Position numbers and translations under genes: made by a program | Source: Flavobacterium ovatum | GTDB lineage: Bacteria; Bacteroidota; Bacteroidia; Flavobacteriales; Flavobacteriaceae | Assembly: GCF_040703125.1 (NCBI RefSeq) | Contig: NZ_CP160035.1 | Location: 3,458,001 to 3,522,000 of the forward strand | Direction: 5' to 3' | DNA length: 64,000 bases | In this document: positions 1 through 9,000 of the stretch, in pieces | Position numbering within the stretch: the first letter of the stretch is position 1 | How the letters are laid out: each line of letters begins with the position of its first letter | The notes under the pieces: generated by a model | Databases searched by the model: none | Told to the model about the DNA's origin: nothing | The model's input: the letters and a program-made list of their open reading frames with translations, nothing else

Positions 1-973
1 AAGGATCGTGACGTCCTTTTCCAGTCATCTCCGTTATATTCCCTTTATTATCTAATGATTCTTGTTTTTTCATGATGGTAGCTACTGGCTTGAAAGCTAC
101 TCTGAAATAAATATCCATTCCGTTGCTAATACCACCTTGAATACCACCTGAAAGATTCGTCTTAGTTGTTCCATCTGGATTGTAAAGGTCGTTATGTTCA
201 CTTCCTTTCATTTTAGAACCACAAAAACCACTTCCAAATTCAAATCCTTTTACAGCATTGATTGAAAGCATTGCTTTTCCTAATTCAGCGTGTAATTTAT
301 CAAAAACTGGCTCTCCCAATCCGATCGGCACATTTTGAATCACGCAAGTTACAGTACCTCCTACTGTATCACCTTCTTTACGAATTTCACGAATATATTC
401 TTCCATTTCAGCTGCTAAAGCTTCATCTGGACAACGTACAGGATTGCTTTCAATTTTAGAAAAATCCAAATCTTGGTAAGGTTTCTCCAAATAAATCGGA
501 CCTACAGAAGAAACATACGCATTGATTTTAATCTCAGGTAACATTTGTTTAGCAATAGCTCCTCCTACTACTCTACTAGCGGTTTCACGTGCAGAACTTC
601 TTCCTCCACCACGATAATCTCTAGAACCATATTTTTGATCATACACATAATCAGCATGACTAGGTCTATAATTGTCTTTGATATGAGAGTAATCATCGGA
701 TTTTTGATTGGTATTTGGGATAATAAAACCAATAGGTGTCCCAGTAGTTTTCCCCTCAAAAATACCTGACAAAAACTGAACATCGTCTGGTTCTTTTCTT
801 TGGGTAACAATTGCTGATTGACCTGGTTTTCTTCTTGACATTTCAAGTTGAATAGCGTCAAAATCTAATGTTATTCCTGATGGACATCCATCTATAATTC
901 CGCCTAAGGCTTCTCCGTGTGACTCTCCAAAAGTTGTTAATCTAAATAGTGTGCCGTAGCTATTTCCTGCCAT
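1..973 (-). CDS. aroC: Chorismate synthase, 3' end outside the window
   Basis: This is the last enzyme of the shikimate pathway. It converts 5-enolpyruvylshikimate-3-phosphate to chorismate in the cytoplasm using reduced FMN. The frame reads [20 protein letters not shown] from the ATG at 971-973, the classic AroC N-terminus, followed by the family motifs RPSHADY and [14 protein letters not shown], and a C-terminal FGSGFCG region. About 324 codons are present with no stop, so the C-terminus lies beyond base 1. Known AroC proteins are about 350-360 residues, so most of the protein is here. It is unrelated to the sugar genes further right. The identification is close to certain. Confidence 0.97.
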   Translation of the reverse strand, partial: MAGNSYGTLFRLTTFGESHGEALGGIIDGCPSGITLDFDAIQLEMSRRKPGQSAIVTQRKEPDDVQFLSGIFEGKTTGTPIGFIIPNTNQKSDDYSHIKDNYRPSHADYVYDQKYGSRDYRGGGRSSARETASRVVGGAIAKQMLPEIKINAYVSSVGPIYLEKPYQDLDFSKIESNPVRCPDEALAAEMEEYIREIRKEGDTVGGTVTCVIQNVPIGLGEPVFDKLHAELGKAMLSINAVKGFEFGSGFCGSKMKGSEHNDLYNPDGTTKTNLSGGIQGGISNGMDIYFRVAFKPVATIMKKQESLDNKGNITEMTGKGRHDP

Positions 974-1206
974 TATAATTAATTTTTAACAAAAATACTA
1001 TTTTATACGGATTATGCATTCAATCTAAATCAAAAAAACAGACATTTTAAATACTATACTATGATTATCGTGATTTTTTTAGCCTATCATAAAGAAAAAT
1101 GCTAAAATTTGACTTTGAATTAATATTGGCGTCCAAATCTTAACTTTAAGTTTAGTTTTAAAAAGTACCAATGGTTTTAATTTGTCCTAATTCAAATTAG
1201 AATACA

Positions 1207-2031
1207 TTGAAAAAAAGAAAAGTTGAATTAGTAGTCATTTCAGACACCCATCTAGGGACTTATGGTAGTCATGCCAAAGAGTTATACAAGTACTTGAACT
1301 CTATAAAACCCAATACTTTAGTCTTAAATGGGGATATTATAGACATTTGGCAATTTAGAAAGTCCTATTTTCCTAAGTCGCATTTAAAGGTGATTCAAAA
1401 AATCATCAGTTTTGCGTCCAAAGGAACCAAAGTGTATTACATCACCGGAAATCATGATGAAATGCTAAGAAAATTTAGCGATCTAAACATGGGGAATTTT
1501 TCATTGGTGGATAAATTGGTTTTGGAATTGGATGACAAAAAAGCGTGGATATTTCATGGAGATGTATTTGATGCTTCTGTCAATCATGCCAAATGGATTG
1601 CCAAATTAGGAGGATTAGGATACGACTATTTAATCCTACTCAATCGACTAGTTAATTGGTGTTTGAACAAAATAGGAAAAGAACCTTATTCTTTTTCCAA
1701 AAAAATAAAAGCAAGTGTCAAAAAAGCGGTCAAGCATATATCCGATTTTGAAGAAACCGCCACTGAGTTAGCCATTGAAAACAACTATGATTATGTTATT
1801 TGTGGTCATATACACGAACCTAAAATGATTCAAAAAACAAATAAAAATGGAAGTACCCTTTATTTAAATTCTGGAGATTGGGTAGAAAACTTGACTGCCT
1901 TAGAATACAATAAGAAAAAATGGAAATTGAGACGTTATGACGAATCCTACTATTTAGATAATGAAAACTCAACAGAAGAAGAAGAAATTTTAAACACTAA
2001 ATTAATAGCTTCTATTCTTTTTTCTAAATAA
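1207..2031 (+). CDS. LpxH-like metallophosphoesterase
   Basis: This is a 274-residue calcineurin-like metallophosphoesterase related to UDP-2,3-diacylglucosamine hydrolases. The metal-binding motifs are visible in order: SDTHLG near residue 12, NGDIID near 41, GNHDE near 81, HGD near 118 and GHIH near 201. Members of this Bacteroidota group are usually annotated as UDP-2,3-diacylglucosamine diphosphatase-like. The exact substrate cannot be read from the sequence. The start is a TTG at 1207: an in-frame TAG at 1198 closes the frame upstream and the next Met is far inside the domain. No signal peptide is seen, so it is probably cytoplasmic or peripheral to the inner membrane. It stands alone between divergent aroC and the next gene. 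Confidence 0.85.
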   Translation: MKKRKVELVVISDTHLGTYGSHAKELYKYLNSIKPNTLVLNGDIIDIWQFRKSYFPKSHLKVIQKIISFASKGTKVYYITGNHDEMLRKFSDLNMGNFSLVDKLVLELDDKKAWIFHGDVFDASVNHAKWIAKLGGLGYDYLILLNRLVNWCLNKIGKEPYSFSKKIKASVKKAVKHISDFEETATELAIENNYDYVICGHIHEPKMIQKTNKNGSTLYLNSGDWVENLTALEYNKKKWKLRRYDESYYLDNENSTEEEEILNTKLIASILFSK

Positions 2032-2133
2032 AACAGTACCACCAAAACTATCAACTTAAATTATAGTTATAATCTTACTGTGAATTATGTAATTTATTCA
2101 AAAAATTATATAAAATTTAGACTTTTTTATTAA

Positions 2134-2141
2134 GTATATTT
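2134..2141 (+). promoter_or_regulatory. Bacteroidota -7 box upstream of the barrel gene
   Basis: TATATTTG matches the TAnnTTTG -7 consensus used by the primary sigma factor of Bacteroidota. It lies 23 nt upstream of the ATG at 2165, a typical leader length. The -33 element is only weakly recognisable (TTTA around 2115). Confidence 0.5.
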
Positions 2142-2164
2142 GCCTTAAACAAATTATAAATTTT

Positions 2165-2671
2165 ATGAAGAAACTTATTTTATCGGCTATTATGTTAATG
2201 GGATTAGCATTCAGCACACAAGCACAAACTATTTCTAAAAATGCATTAGGATTGCGTTTTGGTGATAGTGGCGGTTTTGGAGGAGAAATTTCATACCAAA
2301 GAGGTTTATCTAGCAACAACAGACTAGAATTAGACTTAGGGTGGAGAAATAGAAATAATTACAACAATAGTGGTTATGACGACAACGCCATCAAATTAAC
2401 GGGACTTTACCAATGGGTTTGGAATATTGATGGAGGTTTCAACTGGTATGCTGGTGTAGGTGGTGGATTAGGAAATTATAAATATGACCATAAAGGAACA
2501 TCATATAGCGATACGTTCTTTTTTGCTGCTGGAGATATTGGAATTGAGTACAACTTCCCTATTCCATTGTTAATCTCTCTAGATTTCCGTCCTGAATTTG
2601 GTGGAAATGGATATTACAAAAATAATTATGGTTCTGATGTTGCATTATCTTTAAGATACCAATTTAACTAA
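2165..2671 (+). CDS. Small outer-membrane beta-barrel-like protein
   Basis: This 168-residue protein has a signal peptide (KKLILSAIMLMGLAFSTQAQ, cleavage near residue 21). The rest is a glycine- and aromatic-rich body with alternating short strands and a final aromatic residue (LSLRYQFN), typical of small eight-stranded outer-membrane barrels. The function is unknown. A good -7 box upstream and a strong terminator downstream make it a monocistronic gene. It could be a structural surface protein. Nothing in the sequence supports an enzyme. Confidence 0.75.
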   Translation: MKKLILSAIMLMGLAFSTQAQTISKNALGLRFGDSGGFGGEISYQRGLSSNNRLELDLGWRNRNNYNNSGYDDNAIKLTGLYQWVWNIDGGFNWYAGVGGGLGNYKYDHKGTSYSDTFFFAAGDIGIEYNFPIPLLISLDFRPEFGGNGYYKNNYGSDVALSLRYQFN

Positions 2672-2690
2672 GAACAACTCATACTGAAAA

Positions 2691-2713
2691 TGCCGCTCAT
2701 TAATTGAGCGGCA
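2691..2713. terminator. Bidirectional terminator between convergent genes
   Basis: The 9-bp perfect stem TGCCGCTCA/TGAGCGGCA has a 5-nt loop and is flanked by A-tracts on the left and a T-tract on the right. It can therefore stop both the barrel gene and the convergent lipoprotein gene, which ends at 2718. Confidence 0.9.
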
Positions 2714-2717
2714 TTTT

Positions 2718-3146
2718 TTATTTGATACTAATTGATTTTTTTGAATTAATCTTAATCACACAGTATGGATAAGTAATTCCCTGAGTTACCATATCAGTAA
2801 GTTTAGGACTTAATTCTTCTATTTTGACAATTATAGAGTCTTTGGTTTGTTCAACTCTCTCCACTCCTATTGAATAACCACCTGTGGCTTGCTCGCCCAT
2901 ATTTAAAATCAAGAAATTCGATTTTTGAATATCGGTGTTACTTATTTTATTTCGCAAAAAGGGATCATTTTGCAACATTTTAATCTCATTGGGTTCAGAC
3001 AGAATCTCATAAAAATGAATATTTGCACCACCCGTAGATTGTTGTGTTAGCACTTCATATAGAGGTGGAGTTTTAGTTGTTTTAACAACCTTAGAACCAC
3101 AAGACACTAACATTAATGAAAACAATAAGAATCCTACCTTTTTCAT
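2718..3146 (-). CDS. PrcB-domain lipoprotein
   Basis: This 142-residue protein has a lipoprotein signal peptide with a lipobox LVSC (Cys16), so it is probably anchored in a membrane facing the periplasm. The C-terminal half, beginning at NMGEQATGGYSIGVERV and running to ITYPYCVIKI, looks like the PrcB C-terminal domain. That domain is named after a partner of the PrtP/PrcA protease of Treponema, and the TGGYSI motif is its signature. In flavobacteria such proteins occur as stand-alone lipoproteins of unknown role. The stop lies just left of a shared terminator. The upstream bshA stop is only 11 nt away, so it may be co-transcribed with bshA. Confidence 0.75.
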   Translation of the reverse strand: MKKVGFLLFSLMLVSCGSKVVKTTKTPPLYEVLTQQSTGGANIHFYEILSEPNEIKMLQNDPFLRNKISNTDIQKSNFLILNMGEQATGGYSIGVERVEQTKDSIIVKIEELSPKLTDMVTQGITYPYCVIKINSKKSISIK

Positions 3147-3157
3147 TTTTTTACTAT

Positions 3158-4321
3158 TTAATTCAAGTCAGATGGTGATTTGGTTTTCTTAGCATACTTT
3201 TCCAAAGCTACCTCATACAAGTTAACATAAAGTGGCAAGATATTTTTGATATCAAATTTCTTAGCTACTTCCAGTGCATTTTTCTTGAATTCACAAAGTA
3301 CTAAATCATCACTCAAAATTTTAACGGCATTTTCTGCCATTTCATCAATGTTTCCTACATCACTCAAGTACCCAGAAACTCCAGAGAAATTTACCTCAGG
3401 TAAACCTCCAGAATTACTCGAAATCACAGGGACTCCCCAAGCCATAGCTTCTAAAGCGGCAAGACCAAAACTTTCTGTCTCCGAAGGGAGCAAAAACAAA
3501 TCTGAATAGCTCAAAATTTTATCAATTTCGTGACTGTTTCCAAAAAAGATAACTTTATCTGAAATCCCTAATTCTTGACACAATACCTCTGCCTTTTCTT
3601 TTTCAGGACCATCCCCTACCATCATTAATTTGGCTGGAATTTTTTGTTGAATTTTATGAAAAATTCTAATAATATCTGGAATACGTTTTACTTTCCTAAA
3701 ATTACTAATATGAGTAATAATTTTTTCTCCTTTTTCTGCCATTACCGAACGACGACAAGGAATATGTGGGTCTAGAATATTTTTATCTAGTTCAATAAAA
3801 TTTGGAATCACATGAATATCACGTTTGATATTCAGTAAACGATAGGTATCATCTTTTAAACTTTGAGATACCGAAGTCACTACATCAGATTTATTGATAC
3901 TAAAACTCACTGCAGGTTTATAGAATGGATGATTCCCTACCAAAGTAATATCTGTACCGTGTAAAGTTGTTACCATCGGTATATGAATACCTTCATCTTT
4001 CAGCATTTGTCTTGCCATATACCCTGCATACGCATGAGGAATAGCATAATGTACATGAAGGATTTCAATATTATACAATTTGACCATATCTACCAATTTG
4101 CTTGACAAAGCCAACTCATAGGGTTGGTAGTGAAACAAAGGATATTCAGGAACGTTTACCTCATGGTAATGTACATTAGGATTCAACAACGCCAAGCGCA
4201 CGGGTTGGCTATAGGTGATAAAATGTACCTCATGACCCATTCGACCTAACTCTAATCCTAACTCTGTTGCGACAACACCACTACCTCCAAAGGTTGGGTA
4301 ACAAACAATTGCAATTCTCAT
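3158..4321 (-). CDS. bshA: N-acetyl-alpha-D-glucosaminyl L-malate synthase
   Basis: This is a GT4-family glycosyltransferase of 387 residues that performs the first step of bacillithiol synthesis: UDP-GlcNAc plus L-malate gives GlcNAc-malate. The N-terminus (MRIAIVCYPTFGGSGVVATE) and the stretch around HVHYAIPHAYA are characteristic of BshA rather than generic GT4 enzymes. The nucleotide-sugar site motif ESFGLAALEAMAWGVPVI is near residue 280. Bacillithiol is known in many Bacteroidota as well as Firmicutes. The protein is cytoplasmic. The downstream PrcB lipoprotein follows after 11 nt. Confidence 0.93.
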   Translation of the reverse strand: MRIAIVCYPTFGGSGVVATELGLELGRMGHEVHFITYSQPVRLALLNPNVHYHEVNVPEYPLFHYQPYELALSSKLVDMVKLYNIEILHVHYAIPHAYAGYMARQMLKDEGIHIPMVTTLHGTDITLVGNHPFYKPAVSFSINKSDVVTSVSQSLKDDTYRLLNIKRDIHVIPNFIELDKNILDPHIPCRRSVMAEKGEKIITHISNFRKVKRIPDIIRIFHKIQQKIPAKLMMVGDGPEKEKAEVLCQELGISDKVIFFGNSHEIDKILSYSDLFLLPSETESFGLAALEAMAWGVPVISSNSGGLPEVNFSGVSGYLSDVGNIDEMAENAVKILSDDLVLCEFKKNALEVAKKFDIKNILPLYVNLYEVALEKYAKKTKSPSDLN

Positions 4322-4797
4322 CTATTCATTTTAATATAGACCGCAAATTACTCAAAATTGCTACAATAAAGCGTAAAATTAAGTTAAAACTAAGGCTTGA
4401 TTAAAAGACAGAAAAAACTTTAAATTATAATTTTACGAATCCAAAAATACAATTAAACTTGCGTATATCTACCCGTTACCTTCAATCTTTCATCCACAAT
4501 CTAAATAAAAATCATTAATTACGTTCTTAACCCGTAAATTATCTACTCCTATTTAACCCTCTTATTATTTGATAAAAACAAGACAATCTGCATAAATAAT
4601 CCTTACCCTATTTTATGTCTTACTAATAGTTAGTAACTTCTCTTATTGGTAATCAAATCATTCGTTTCTGATGATCAATATAAGTAGAAACTAAAAAAAC
4701 TATCTATATCATAGTTCTTCTGTAGTCTTGTCTAGTTAATATCTATGTTAAATCAGTTGTTTTTATTTATATATAAATACCAATTAACTACTAATAC
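4322..4797. other. AT-rich intergenic region with the upstream part of the duplicated promoter
   Basis: No gene is seen in these 476 bases. The first part would hold the bshA promoter. The last 60-100 bases resemble the region upstream of the intact crotonase gene at 6667 (for example TTGTTTTTATTTAT before 4771). Only the left half of the inverted-repeat operator remains (TATATATAAA at 4768-4777); the right half is missing. Confidence 0.6.
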
Positions 4798-5562
4798 ATG
4801 GAATCAATTATTCGCTCACAGACTGGAGCACATGCAACGATCACCTTAAATAAACCACCTGCCAACAGTTATGAACTAGTTTTTTAACGGCTTTAGCCGA
4901 TACGATCGAAACTACTAACCAAGACCGAACCATCAAGGTTGTTTTAATTAATAGCGCTTCAGAAAAGTTTTTCTGTGCTGGAGCAGACATCAAAGTTTTT
5001 GGAACAAACACTATCGAACAAAGAAATGGTCGTGGCGGCCCGCAGAGTTTGTCATTTAATTAGCACTAGTAACAATATATTTATCGCTGCCTTTAATGAA
5101 CATATCCTTGGTGGTGCATTGGAACTGGCTATGGCTTGCGACATTCGTTTGGCAGCTCTAGGCAATTACCTTATTGGCCTTCCGGAAATTAAGCTCGGAC
5201 TCATTCTAGGAAATGGTAGAACCGTACGTTTGATTAATCTTATAGGCGCAAGTCGTGCTATGGAATTACTCGTTACAGGAAACACGATTAATGCCGTTAC
5301 AGCGCATCAATTTAGACTAATCAATCAATTATTTCCTGCAGATTCATTTGAAAATGATGTGAATCAATATTGCACCGCACTAGCTGCTGGCGCAGGAGAA
5401 GCTATGGCAAGTATCAAGAAATTTGTTTTAGAAAGTCAAGGATTAAATGCACAACAAGCTTTATATTTGGAAACCGCTTTGGTGAATCCATTGTATGAAA
5501 CTCCAGACGGAATCGAAGGTTTTCAAGCTTTTATCGAGAAAAGAACACCTAATTTTAAATAA
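4798..5562 (+). pseudogene. Decayed enoyl-CoA hydratase (crotonase) copy
   Basis: This is a degenerate second copy of the intact crotonase gene at 6667. The frame opens with an ATG at 4798 and matches the intact protein up to ANSYEL. A 1-nt deletion near 4880-4886 then brings a TAA in frame. A second, 5-nt deletion near 5020-5025 shifts the frame again, after which the rest runs colinear to the matching C-terminus (EKRTPNFK). The longest open piece starts at a GTG at 4975 and lacks the N-terminal part of the CoA-binding fold. Several key residues also differ, such as the GGG of the oxyanion loop reading GGA. It is followed by a remnant of the dehydrogenase gene, so the whole operon was once duplicated. 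Confidence 0.9.
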
Positions 5563-5564
5563 CT

Positions 5565-5738
5565 AACCAAAATATACAACATTGATTATCAAACCACATG
5601 AATTAACACCAGTAACGGCATCAGAATTTTGTCGTTTGGTACATGAAGTAGGTGTTCCAAAAGGAGTAGTGAATATGGTTGTTACACAAAATGCCGAAGC
5701 AGCTTCGTTACTAGTTGAATGTCCGATACCAAATTGGT
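5565..5738 (+). pseudogene. Internally deleted aldehyde dehydrogenase remnant
   Basis: Bases 5565-5583 match codons 2-8 of the intact aldehyde dehydrogenase (7451-7469). Bases 5584-5738 match 7969 to about 8123. The roughly 500 bp between these parts, about residues 8-174, is gone, and the junction sits at a short ATT shared by both sides. The initiator ATG is also lost. Homology ends at AAATTGGT, so everything after the nucleotide-binding region is missing, including the catalytic Glu and Cys. It cannot encode an enzyme. Confidence 0.88.
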
Positions 5739-5765
5739 TATTTTTTAATTAGGAACCAATCCAAC

Positions 5766-6314
5766 CTAATTTACGATCAATTTCGTTTTGGCCATTTTAA
5801 TGTTATTCTTCACTATAACTACAAAATAAACACCTTTAGTTAATTTACTTATATCAAGTTTGTTGGCCAACTGTACCAAATGTACTTCTTGCACCAAAGC
5901 TCCTTGAACATTGTATATATTGGCCGTGCTATTGACCAAATCATCCACGATTGTCAGCACTGCTTGTTCTTTGGCTGGATTTGGAGAAATACTGATTTGA
6001 TTGTCATACTGAAATTTCTCATTCGATAAAAGACGAATATTGTGACTGAAATTATTCACTTGTAAACATACACTACTTACATGTCCGCCTGCATCTGGAA
6101 ATTGCACCGAAACCACGTTATTGGCAGCCAATAAACTGTACGGAACAGGGATTTCTAATACACCGCTGTGCGAATGTCTCCTGACTTCGCACACAATCCA
6201 ATTATCCATAAAGGTTGGAGAACAAATATCACAGCAGCAACTTATTTCTTTCAAAAACTGATGCAGTTTACGTGATTGCTTTCCCGAAAAAGCGGGACAG
6301 GCTCTTCGTCGCAA
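5766..6314 (-). pseudogene. C-terminal remnant of a type IX-secreted protein
   Basis: The last 75 residues are a type A sorting domain of the type IX secretion system: ISISPNPAKEQAVLTI, then NIYNVQGALV, then LTKGVYFVVIV and a basic end KTKLIVN. Before it comes about 50 residues resembling a beta-sandwich module of secreted polysaccharide hydrolases (VPYSLLAANNVVSVQFPDAG). Real coding similarity appears to stop near base 6160. The first 50 or so codons, rich in Cys and Arg, translate an interspersed repeat beginning with the hairpin at 6167-6193. No signal peptide or catalytic domain remains. I read it as the tail of a lost secreted enzyme, perhaps an agarase-like protein. Confidence 0.72.
6167..6193. 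repeat. Hairpin of interspersed repeat, copy 1
   Basis: TGTGCGAA and TTCGCACA form an 8-bp stem around the loop TGTCTCCTGAC. A second copy at 63013-63039 has the identical loop and a compensatory change in the stem (TGTGCAAA/TTTGCACA). About 85 bp further on, both copies share a block around CCCGAAAAA(G)CGGGACA, at 6278 and 63144. Confidence 0.8.
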
Positions 6315-6617
6315 TGACTTTGTAGATGTGGTTTGCTTTAATCTGTTTGCTATAAACCAAACGTTTATTAAACTTAGAACGGAAGTAGTTTGTGTAGCGT
6401 TTCTTCCAGAATGACAAACTTTGTCGATTTTGCTTGCTTTACGTTTGTTGCTTTAAAGCGACAAAACTTATATGGACTTCCTTTTTAACTACTTTACAAT
6501 TTCAAGCAACGTAAAGCTTTATGTCTTATATGGTTTAAAAGTAAAGATGTGGTTACCAAGCTTAACTAAAATTGTGTATGGTCTAGTTATTGTCTATATA
6601 AAACTTGTTGTTTTATT
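6194..6617. other. Intergenic repeat-derived region upstream of the crotonase operon
   Basis: The stretch to about 6318 continues the interspersed repeat shared with 63013-63181. From 6315 to 6617 there is no credible gene. It contains short inverted pieces (GCTTTACGTTTGTTGC near 6438 and GCAACGTAAAGC near 6506). Its final part shares sequence with the promoter region of the decayed copy. Confidence 0.55.
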
Positions 6618-6644
6618 CATATGTAAATAGTATTTTTACATATA
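6618..6644. promoter_or_regulatory. Inverted-repeat operator, site 1
   Basis: CATATGTAAA and TTTACATATA form 9-10 bp arms separated by exactly 7 nt, ending 22 nt before the crotonase ATG. The same architecture and nearly the same arms recur at 10094-10120 upstream of the GH2 gene. Conserved spacing at two sites serving one locus suggests a dimeric transcription factor. The regulator is not identifiable here. Confidence 0.65.
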
Positions 6645-6666
6645 AATAATATTTAACAATTAAAAC

Positions 6667-7437
6667 ATGGATATAATTATTTGCTCACAGAACGGAGCGC
6701 TTACCACTATCACCTTAAACAAACCACCTGCAAATAGTTACGAATTGAATTTCTTAACAGCATTAGGAGATACGATTGAAAAAATTAATCAAGATCAAAC
6801 TATAAAAGTTGTGTTAATCAAAAGCGCATCCGAAAAGTTTTTTTGCGCAGGTGCCGATATCAAAGTTTTTGGCAGCAATACTGTAGAACAAAATAAAGAA
6901 ATGGTTGTGGCCGCTCGTCGTGTTTGTCATTTAATAAGCACAAGTACAAAAATTTTCATTGCAGCTTTTAGAGGTCATATTCTAGGCGGTGGATTGGAAT
7001 TGGCTATGGCTTGCGACATTCGATTAGCCTCTCAAGGAAATTATCTTATTGGTCTTCCAGAAATTAAACTTGGACTGATTCCTGGAAATGGAGGAACAGT
7101 TCGATTAATTACTCTTATTGGTGCAAGTCGCGCAATGGAATTGCTCGTAACTGGAAACACGATTAATGCCGTAACGGCACATCAATTCGGACTAATCAAT
7201 CACTTATATCCTGCGGATACTTTCGAAAAGGATGTTTTAGACTATTGTAAAAATTTAGCCTCTGGCGCAGGAGAAGCGATGGCAAGCATTAAGAAATTTA
7301 CTCTTGAAAGTCAAGGGATGAATCTACAACAAGCTTTGCAACTAGAAACTGCTCTAGTTAATCCATTATATGAAACGCCAGATGGAATAGAAGGTTTTAA
7401 AGCCTTTATCGAAAAAAGAACGCCTAATTTTAAATAA
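6667..7437 (+). CDS. Enoyl-CoA hydratase/isomerase family protein (crotonase)
   Basis: This is a 256-residue crotonase-fold protein acting on a CoA thioester. The oxyanion-hole elements are present: AGADIKVF near residue 62 and [20 protein letters not shown] near 100. The motif [16 protein letters not shown] near 130 supplies the catalytic Glu of hydratases. Length is normal for the family and no signal peptide is seen. The aldehyde dehydrogenase gene follows after 10 nt, so the two are one operon under the operator at 6618-6644. A crotonase paired with a lactaldehyde dehydrogenase-like enzyme in a sugar locus is unusual. It may handle a CoA-linked product of deoxy- or anhydro-sugar breakdown, but this is inference. 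Confidence 0.88.
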   Translation: MDIIICSQNGALTTITLNKPPANSYELNFLTALGDTIEKINQDQTIKVVLIKSASEKFFCAGADIKVFGSNTVEQNKEMVVAARRVCHLISTSTKIFIAAFRGHILGGGLELAMACDIRLASQGNYLIGLPEIKLGLIPGNGGTVRLITLIGASRAMELLVTGNTINAVTAHQFGLINHLYPADTFEKDVLDYCKNLASGAGEAMASIKKFTLESQGMNLQQALQLETALVNPLYETPDGIEGFKAFIEKRTPNFK

Positions 7438-7447
7438 CTATATCAAA

Positions 7448-8905
7448 ATGAACCAAAATATTCAACATTACAAATGTTACATCAACGGAGAATGGTTAGA
7501 TTCTTCGACTCGCGATAGTATTAAAGTAGAAAATCCAGCTAATCTGGAAGTTTTTGCAACGGTAACCGCTTGTTCGAAAGAAGATGTGCAATACGCCTTA
7601 GAATCTTCAGAAAAAGCGCAGCTCGCATGGCAATTGACACCAGCACACCAACGTGCGTTATATTTGTTTGCTATTGCTGACAAATTGAAAGAAGAACGCG
7701 ATCATTTTGCCAAACTATTGGTTTTAGAGCAAGGAAAAACATTTCCAGAAGCACAAGGCGAAGTAGATGGAACGATTCAGTATTTAACATATAATGCCGA
7801 AGCCGCACGTCGAATTCAAGGTTCTATGTTTCCTTCTGAAAATAAAAACGAACATTTAGCAATCTACAAAGTACCTTACGGAGTTACTGTAGGTTTGTGT
7901 GCTTTTAATTTTCCTTTGGCTTTGATTGGTCGAAAAGTAGGACCAGCTTTGGTTACAGGAAATACTATGATTATTAAACCGCATGAATTGACACCAGTCA
8001 CGGCATCAGAATTTTGTCGCTTGGTGCATGAAGTAGGAGTTCCAAAGGGAGTGGTGAATATGGTTGTAACTCAAAATGCCGAAGCAGCTTCGTTATTAGT
8101 TGAAAGTCCGATTACCAAATTGGTGAGTTTAACCGGTAGCACGCGTGCTGGAAGAGGGATTTACAAAGCAGTAGCGCATAATGTTACGGCTTTGACATTA
8201 GAATTAGGAGGAAAAGCACCTTTTATTGTTTGTGACGATGCCGATATTGAAAAAGCGGTCGAAGCAGCAGCTATTTCTCGCTACGCTAACTGTGGACAAG
8301 TTTGTATTTGTAACGAAATGGTGATGGTTGATGAAAAAATAGCCGATGAGTTCACCGATAAATTAATCAAAAGAGTGAAAGAAATAAAAGTGGGTGATCC
8401 TTTTGATACTTCTGTAAATATGGGCCCTGGAGTAAGTTCGTTAGGTATGGAGCGGATTGATGGCTTGGTGAAAAAGAATATTGAGCAAGGAGCAGAATTG
8501 GTTTTGGGTGGAAAACGTCCTGATGGAGCTATGTTCGAAAAAGGAAACTGGTACGAACCAACCATTTTGACAAACGTCAAAAACGATCATGTTACCATGC
8601 AAGAAGAGATATTTGGTCCAGTTTTACCCATTATGAAAGTTTCTGGTTTTGAAGAAGCACTGGCTTTAACCAATGCTCGTGAAGAAGGACTATCTGCATA
8701 TCTATATACCAACAATTACAAGCGCCATATGACTGCGATTGACCAAATGCAAGTAGGAACGATATTCATAAATCGCGGAATTGTAGGCTACATTCAAGGA
8801 TACCATTCCGGTCACAAAACTTCTGGGATTGGAGGAGAGGACGGCATTTATGGTATTGAAGGTTTCTTGCAAAAAAGAACAGTTTACCTAGATTACAACG
8901 ATTAA
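7448..8905 (+). CDS. NAD(P)-dependent aldehyde dehydrogenase, AldA-like
   Basis: This 485-residue aldehyde dehydrogenase oxidises an aldehyde to an acid with NAD(P). The catalytic Glu is in LELGGK (residue 252) and the nucleophilic Cys is in GQVCICNE (residue 286). The cofactor-binding helix motif TGSTRAGR is near 229. The C-terminal stretch [15 protein letters not shown] and overall layout resemble E. coli AldA, which oxidises L-lactaldehyde and glycolaldehyde. L-lactaldehyde arises from L-fucose and L-rhamnose breakdown, fitting the RhaT-like and GH29 genes here. Enzymes of this superfamily also oxidise 3,6-anhydro-L-galactose in agar degraders, so that substrate is an alternative. A decayed copy lies at 5565-5738. 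Confidence 0.88.
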   Translation: MNQNIQHYKCYINGEWLDSSTRDSIKVENPANLEVFATVTACSKEDVQYALESSEKAQLAWQLTPAHQRALYLFAIADKLKEERDHFAKLLVLEQGKTFPEAQGEVDGTIQYLTYNAEAARRIQGSMFPSENKNEHLAIYKVPYGVTVGLCAFNFPLALIGRKVGPALVTGNTMIIKPHELTPVTASEFCRLVHEVGVPKGVVNMVVTQNAEAASLLVESPITKLVSLTGSTRAGRGIYKAVAHNVTALTLELGGKAPFIVCDDADIEKAVEAAAISRYANCGQVCICNEMVMVDEKIADEFTDKLIKRVKEIKVGDPFDTSVNMGPGVSSLGMERIDGLVKKNIEQGAELVLGGKRPDGAMFEKGNWYEPTILTNVKNDHVTMQEEIFGPVLPIMKVSGFEEALALTNAREEGLSAYLYTNNYKRHMTAIDQMQVGTIFINRGIVGYIQGYHSGHKTSGIGGEDGIYGIEGFLQKRTVYLDYND

Positions 8906-8924
8906 AATAGATAAACAACTCAAT

Positions 8925-8969
8925 AACCATTAGAGATAAACCAAATATGCCGTTTCTAATGGTTTTTTT
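8925..8969 (+). terminator. Terminator after the crotonase/dehydrogenase operon
   Basis: AACCATTAGA (8925-8934) pairs with TCTAATGGTT (8955-8964) over a 20-nt loop, followed by a run of T. It separates the operon from the transporter gene starting at 9001. Confidence 0.75.
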
Positions 8970-9000
8970 ATAAAAATAACAACCAATAACTATAATATCT

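Noticed and set aside
262-861. Open frames across the first kilobase on both strands
   Set aside because: They are shadows of aroC, whose frame on the minus strand is clear but has no stop inside the window.
7448-8905. Firm assignment as 3,6-anhydro-L-galactose dehydrogenase
   Set aside because: The context allows it, but the sequence is equally or more similar in layout to AldA lactaldehyde dehydrogenase, and no cycloisomerase gene was seen nearby.
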